Positions 14,955 through 18,080 of a stretch of DNA of 18,080 bases are shown here, piece by piece (position 1 is the stretch's first letter; every line of letters starts with the position of its first letter). Made by a program: the position numbers and the translations under genes. The notes below the pieces were generated by a model that was not told the origin of the DNA, ran no database searches, and worked only from the letters and a program-made list of their open reading frames with translations. Origin of the DNA: Victivallales bacterium (lineage in GTDB: Bacteria; Verrucomicrobiota; Lentisphaeria; Oligosphaerales; Oligosphaeraceae); assembly GCA_017963875.1 (NCBI GenBank), contig JAGCTA010000103.1, forward strand, positions 1 to 18,080, read 5' to 3'.

Positions 14955-15668
14955 TTACTGTAGCAGGTGGGCGACCTTGGCAGGAAAGTCGCGGTAGTCA
15001 TCAATGCAGATGAACTGGAAATCGGACTTATAGACGGCTTCGTCATTGCCGCCGAGACCATAGTCGTCTCCGCAGTAGGCTAGTTCATCGTGACTTAGTC
15101 CATATTCTTTGCAATACAGTTCGAGCGCATAGCGCTTGTCATACGGCTTCGGTGCAAAATCGAATGACGATGAACCGCCGATGAAAACGACGTAATCATT
15201 GAATGTCTGCACGACATCGTCATAGAATTTACGGCGCTTTTCGCGTGTCGGGTCAAACGCGAGTTTGTCTTCCTGCTTTGCCTTGGTTCCAAGCAATGGG
15301 AAGGTGACGCAGCCCGACGGATGGTATTCGACGCTATCGCCCGCATATTCAGTAAAACCATACTTCACACGCAATTTTTCTATGCGTGCGGCGACGCTTT
15401 CGCGGTCGCAGGGGAGTGTCAGGTCACGGACGATGTCCATTTGCCTGTGCCTGGCGTCGTATTTGCCGAATTGCAGGCCGTAGTTGCCGACAATGTCAAT
15501 GGGGAAGCCGCCAAGTTGATTGAAAATGCGCATGACCTGTCCTGCACCGACCATCAGGAGACGGTATCTTTTTGCAAGAGCCTCAAGCGTTCTTTTGTTT
15601 GCATCGCACAACGGCGTTTTGTGTTGGGTCAAAGTCCCATCCAAGTCAAAGGCAATGGTTTTCAGCAT
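14955..15668 (-). CDS. HAD-IIB hydrolase of the eukaryotic-type phosphomannomutase family
   Basis: The start is the ATG at 15668, with AGGTG six bases upstream; a GTG nine bases earlier overlaps that ribosome site. This gives 237 residues, near the roughly 250 of PMM-type proteins. HAD motif I is FDLDGTL (Asp8 nucleophile, Asp10). The cap includes NYGLQF, VEYHPSGCVTFPLLG and a charged helix. Motif III is KPYDKRYALE and motif IV GDDYGLGGND. The order SFDFAPKPYDKRYALE then GGND closely matches the phosphomannomutase PMM pattern (SFDVFP.GWDKRYCL then PGGND). It is a cytoplasmic phosphatase or sugar-phosphate mutase; which one is not decidable from sequence alone. It lies 72 bases downstream of the DUF4091 gene on the same strand, probably in one operon. 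Confidence 0.85.
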   Translation of the reverse strand: MLKTIAFDLDGTLTQHKTPLCDANKRTLEALAKRYRLLMVGAGQVMRIFNQLGGFPIDIVGNYGLQFGKYDARHRQMDIVRDLTLPCDRESVAARIEKLRVKYGFTEYAGDSVEYHPSGCVTFPLLGTKAKQEDKLAFDPTREKRRKFYDDVVQTFNDYVVFIGGSSSFDFAPKPYDKRYALELYCKEYGLSHDELAYCGDDYGLGGNDEAVYKSDFQFICIDDYRDFPAKVAHLLQ

Positions 15669-15740
15669 GGGTATCACCTGTTTTTAGGCGTTATTCTAGT
15701 TCTGAGCGAATGTCATGAGGCGACGGTGTCGAAACTCCCA

Positions 15741-17378
15741 TTATTTGTCGTTCATGGCCAGCAGTTGCTGTTTGGTCTTCCTCAGCCAGTCGGCGTTTTT
15801 AGGGAAGTCCTTAAAACTGACAACTTTCTTGAGGATTGGCGAATTGCGGTCGATTTTGAGCGTCTGGAGCAGTCTGTAGTCTTGGAGTGACTCGCTGAAG
15901 ACCTCCCAGCGGATGGAATCAACGGGAGAGCCATCGGCACCTGGATAGACTTGAGTCGTGTCACCGTATGCCCAGCCTGGCCAGCGGAGGCCGTCCTGTG
16001 CCTCATAGACATCAATCAGTTCGCGTGTCTGCGAGCGGATCCAGTAGTTGAATCCCCAGTGGAGGAAGCCTTTGAATGGCCAGCGGTAGAAGAGGACGCC
16101 GTGCATGGCGATTTTGGCGAGTGGCGTGTCGAGAAGACGGTTGAGGAACGGGCCTCGCGGACCGCAGCAGTAGTAGCACCAACTGGTGATGTTTTCCTTC
16201 GCGTAGTCGCAGGCGATGGTGATGCTTGGCACTGGCATGTCCGTCAGATGCGAGCGGCCGTATTCGATTTCGGAAAGCGCGTCCATCGTTTTCATCCATG
16301 GAGCGATTTCCAGAAGCATGTTCCGTGCGGCGATATAATTGGCACGGTCGTCTTCACCGTGCGGTTCATCGGAGACATGGAAGAATGACGTGTCAAGTAT
16401 GTTGTGTTTTTTCAGAAAAACGTGGAGTTCGCAGCAATATTGCGTGAGAAATTTACGGTAGAGTGCGGAGCAAGAACCCGTCTCGACTGGCCAGAGGAGT
16501 TTTTCATCTTCGCCGTGTCCCTCGTAGATGCGTATGGCGAATTTGACTCCCCATTGCGTAAACGGATGAACCCACTCGAAATGCGTGATGCCTGCCGCCT
16601 TTGCGGTCTTGATCCAGCGGTCTACCTGTGTCCAGTCCAGCGACCATTTTTCCTTGCCGAGTTTTTTAACCTTGATAAGTTGCGTCGGGCGCTTCACGCC
16701 ATCAAGCGGCGGCGTGAAGGCGGGCACGTAAAGCGTATCGAGACCGTGCTGTGCATAATCGCGGATGTATTTTTCGGCGATTTCCCAAAAACGCTCGTCG
16801 AAAGGTTTCAGGCGATACCAGTCCAGTAGCGAGTCAGCGTAGAACCAATGGGTGATGTTGAAGTCCTTACGTGGTTTCAGGAGGACATTGTGAACGGTAA
16901 CTTTTGCAATCATGGCAATGGGACTGCCGTCTTTGGGAAGGAGGGTGACTGTAATCTTATAGTTGCCTGGAGCGGTTTTTGGGGCAGGTGTCACCGTGAA
17001 CCAGTACGTATGGGTTTCGCCAGGCGGGACGATGGTCGTCACATCGTCAAACAGCACGTCTGGAACATAGCCTGGAATGGCTCCGCCGTTTTCGATGTCC
17101 AGTTCCGTGCAGTTCTCCATGCCTGTATTGCGATGCCTGACGGGAACGTGTCCGACGCGGCGCACTCTGACATTCCAGCCTTTTGGAGCGTCTGCCTGTG
17201 CGGTGAACTCCTGTTGAATCATATCGTCCTGGAGTCTGAATGCCGCCTGGAAACTGGATGTTTCGTTGCGTGCAATATCCAGTTCGATTGGCTTGTACTT
17301 CTGAGGCGTTGCAGTAAGGAAGACTCGTTCGGTTTTGTATACGAGCCAATGGCTGATGTTCAGTTTGTTTGCGGTCAT
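15741..17378 (-). CDS. DUF4091 / GH123-like glycoside hydrolase
   Basis: The 545-residue protein has an N-terminal beta-sandwich (about 1-170; PPGETHTYWFTVTPAPKTAPG is typical) followed by a TIM-barrel-like domain. FFHVSDEPHGEDD carries the Asp337-Glu338 pair that in GH123 acts in substrate-assisted cleavage of N-acetyl-beta-galactosaminides. The C-terminal block GDTTQVYPG, VDSIRWEVFSESLQDYRLL is the DUF4091 hallmark. Activity on an N-acetylhexosamine is therefore a reasonable guess, but DUF4091 proteins are mostly uncharacterised. No signal peptide is seen, so unlike many GH123 enzymes it appears cytoplasmic. Start is ATG behind AAAAGGA (17387-17393). It is the first gene of an operon with the PMM-type HAD protein, under a promoter overlain by a 17-bp palindrome. 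Confidence 0.88.
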   Translation of the reverse strand: MTANKLNISHWLVYKTERVFLTATPQKYKPIELDIARNETSSFQAAFRLQDDMIQQEFTAQADAPKGWNVRVRRVGHVPVRHRNTGMENCTELDIENGGAIPGYVPDVLFDDVTTIVPPGETHTYWFTVTPAPKTAPGNYKITVTLLPKDGSPIAMIAKVTVHNVLLKPRKDFNITHWFYADSLLDWYRLKPFDERFWEIAEKYIRDYAQHGLDTLYVPAFTPPLDGVKRPTQLIKVKKLGKEKWSLDWTQVDRWIKTAKAAGITHFEWVHPFTQWGVKFAIRIYEGHGEDEKLLWPVETGSCSALYRKFLTQYCCELHVFLKKHNILDTSFFHVSDEPHGEDDRANYIAARNMLLEIAPWMKTMDALSEIEYGRSHLTDMPVPSITIACDYAKENITSWCYYCCGPRGPFLNRLLDTPLAKIAMHGVLFYRWPFKGFLHWGFNYWIRSQTRELIDVYEAQDGLRWPGWAYGDTTQVYPGADGSPVDSIRWEVFSESLQDYRLLQTLKIDRNSPILKKVVSFKDFPKNADWLRKTKQQLLAMNDK

Positions 17379-17426
17379 GGTCGCCGTCCTTTTTGTGACA
17401 TGGGGGAAACAAGTTAAACTACAATT

Positions 17427-17454
17427 AATATATCATGCAAACGTTGCATGACAA
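17427..17454 (-). promoter_or_regulatory. Promoter of the DUF4091 operon
   Basis: On the minus strand a -35 TTGTCA (17454-17449) and -10 TATATT (17432-17427) are separated by 16 bases. Initiation near 17420 would give a leader of about 42 bases ahead of the AAAAGGA ribosome site. The spacer is filled by the palindrome at 17434-17450. Confidence 0.6.
17434..17450. promoter_or_regulatory. LacI-family-like operator palindrome
   Basis: CATGCAA-ACG-TTGCATG is a perfect 7+7 inverted repeat with a 3-base centre, lying between the -35 and -10 of the DUF4091 promoter. The GCAA/AACGTT-like core resembles LacI/GalR-family operators, and the position implies repression by occlusion. No LacI-type regulator is encoded in the window. 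Confidence 0.6.
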
Positions 17455-17595
17455 TACTCGTGGGCGTATCAGGCGTTTAAAGTCAGCACAATACCTTCCA
17501 TCGTGTTTCCATAAAGTTCCAAAGTACATTGTTTTTGCTTGAAAAAAAACTATTTGGGTAAATGTTATAGTTATGTCCTGTTTTTCTTGGAAAAC

Positions 17596-17768
17596 GCTCT
17601 ATTCCACAAGAGGGTAGGTTCGACCTCTTCGAGGTCGTTATCCTGCAGGGGATTGCCTCCCCCAGGTTTCGCTTCGCTCAACTTGGGGTTACTGATATTT
17701 GACCCCTTCGGGGGCTTTGCAGAGCCGCCTTGACATGAGCAATTGCCGACTCTCACGGGGAATAGAGC
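17596..17768. repeat. Hairpin-rich 173-bp module with 10-bp terminal inverted repeats
   Basis: The ends are GCTCTATTCC (17596-17605) and its exact complement GGAATAGAGC (17759-17768). Inside are three stem-loops: CGACCTC-TTC-GAGGTCG (17621-17637), a 9-bp stem with one mismatch from CCCCAGGTT to AACTTGGGG (17660-17688), and CCCC-TTCG-GGGG with a UUCG-type loop (17703-17714). GAAAACG occurs at both flanks (17590-17596 and 17775-17781), the left copy overlapping the first base of the module. Because it lies between divergently oriented genes it is unlikely to be a terminator; a MITE or REP-like intergenic element fits better. No protein-coding potential was accepted here. Confidence 0.55.
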
Positions 17769-17852
17769 CTTCTAGAAAACGGGAATCTCATGTTCGAGTC
17801 GAATATTTGGTAACCTTTCATTGTGAGGAAAAGAAAAAAGGAAGCATTGTCC

Positions 17853-18080
17853 ATGGCAAAACGCACCCCTGTAAAAGACGACTTTGATTTGTTCGGTGAC
17901 ATACAGTCGAATGCAAAAAGAAAGCGCACAGCGGCATCGGCCCTTCCGCCCTCGATGCAAGGTGGCCCGTCAGGTCCAGCGATGCAGGGCGGCCCGTCAG
18001 GTCCAGCGATGCAAGGCGGCCCCTCAGGTCCAGCGATGCAGGGCGGCCCCTCAGGTCCAGCAATGCGTGGCGGTCCGTCA
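17853..18080 (+). CDS. N-terminal part of an unrecognised protein with a Gly/Pro-rich repeat region
   Basis: ATG at 17853 follows AAGGAAG at suitable spacing and opens a frame that stays open to the window end (76 codons). The first 34 residues (MAKRTPVKDDFDLFGDIQSN, then a basic AKRKR segment) are polar and hydrophilic, with no signal peptide. From residue 35 the 9-residue unit MQGGPSGPA repeats four times plus a fifth partial copy with Arg for Gln. The repeat would form a flexible, disordered linker; whatever functional domain the protein has lies beyond the window. Function is unknown. Upstream bases 17769-17852 contain no clear promoter; TTGACA at 17730-17735, inside the hairpin module, has no matching -10. 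Confidence 0.7.
   Translation, partial: MAKRTPVKDDFDLFGDIQSNAKRKRTAASALPPSMQGGPSGPAMQGGPSGPAMQGGPSGPAMQGGPSGPAMRGGPS
17955..18080 (+). repeat. 27-bp tandem repeat array, coding, truncated by window end
   Basis: Units start at 17955, 17982, 18009 and 18036, with a partial unit from 18063. The consensus encodes MQGGPSGPA. Copies differ almost only at synonymous third positions (CAA/CAG, GGT/GGC, CCG/CCC, GCG/GCA), with one CAG-to-CGT change. There are no unique spacers, so it is not CRISPR. Confidence 0.95.

Noticed and set aside
17614..17640. GGTTCGAC sequence resembling a tRNA T-arm
   Set aside because: No acceptor, D or anticodon stems can be built around it; it belongs to the CGACCTC hairpin.
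17703..17714. CCCC-TTCG-GGGG hairpin as an intrinsic terminator
   Set aside because: No T-run follows on either strand and the hairpin lies upstream of two divergent genes.
17571..17756. 61-codon minus-strand frame through the hairpin module
   Set aside because: It is produced by the stem-loop sequences themselves (Pro/Gly/Glu-rich, no ribosome site) and would oppose the divergent gene arrangement.
17955..18080. Short tandem repeats that could suggest a CRISPR array
   Set aside because: Units are directly adjacent without unique spacers, in frame, and vary at silent codon positions; this is a coding tandem repeat.

Overview
The window looks like bacterial chromosomal DNA from a plant-polysaccharide degrader, probably gut-associated. 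Its mix is a very large secreted alpha-2-macroglobulin, a DUF4091/GH123-like protein, a GH51 enzyme with a CocE-type esterase, and long hairpin-rich intergenic DNA. This reminds me of the Lentisphaerota/Verrucomicrobiota (PVC) group, but no phylogenetic marker is present, so that placement is an impression only. There is no rRNA, convincing tRNA, CRISPR array or transposase gene.

Layout. (1) 1-2437: a divergent uronate locus. On the minus strand lies uronate isomerase (uxaC), translationally coupled through an ATGA overlap to an SDR oxidoreductase cut by the window edge, which may be a fructuronate/mannonate reductase. On the plus strand lies an IclR-type regulator. The shared promoter region is bounded by a perfect 20-bp inverted repeat that lies just upstream of both genes. 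(2) 2432-5623: a CocE/NonD-type alpha/beta hydrolase and a GH51 arabinofuranosidase-like protein, 8 bases apart and both without signal peptides. They are preceded by a promoter with an AACGTT-centred dyad between its -35 and -10. (3) 5682-11675: a 1997-residue secreted alpha-2-macroglobulin with a CTEQ thioester motif and three acidic tracts. (4) 11923-13536 (minus): a secreted SGNH/GDSL hydrolase with its own good promoter. (5) 13789-14814 (minus): a RhuM-family protein behind an extremely AT-rich leader. (6) 14955-17378 (minus): a DUF4091/GH123-like protein followed by a phosphomannomutase-type HAD phosphatase. Their promoter also carries a palindrome with an AACGTT core (read on the minus strand). 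(7) 17455-18080: a 173-bp hairpin-rich module with 10-bp terminal inverted repeats, then the start of an unrecognised gene built on a 9-residue Gly/Pro repeat that runs off the window.

How it may work together (inference): the uronate genes and the GH51/esterase pair fit intracellular use of pectin- or glucuronoarabinoxylan-derived oligomers, with the IclR protein as local regulator and a LacI-type repressor encoded elsewhere possibly controlling both the esterase/GH51 operon and the GH123-like operon. The secreted macroglobulin, RhuM protein and repeat-bearing gene look like separate functions.

Most notable are a GH51 protein whose usual acid/base Glu position is Thr, the twin 20-bp leader repeats at uxaC/iclR, the two similarly built dyad promoters, and the 173-bp hairpin module.
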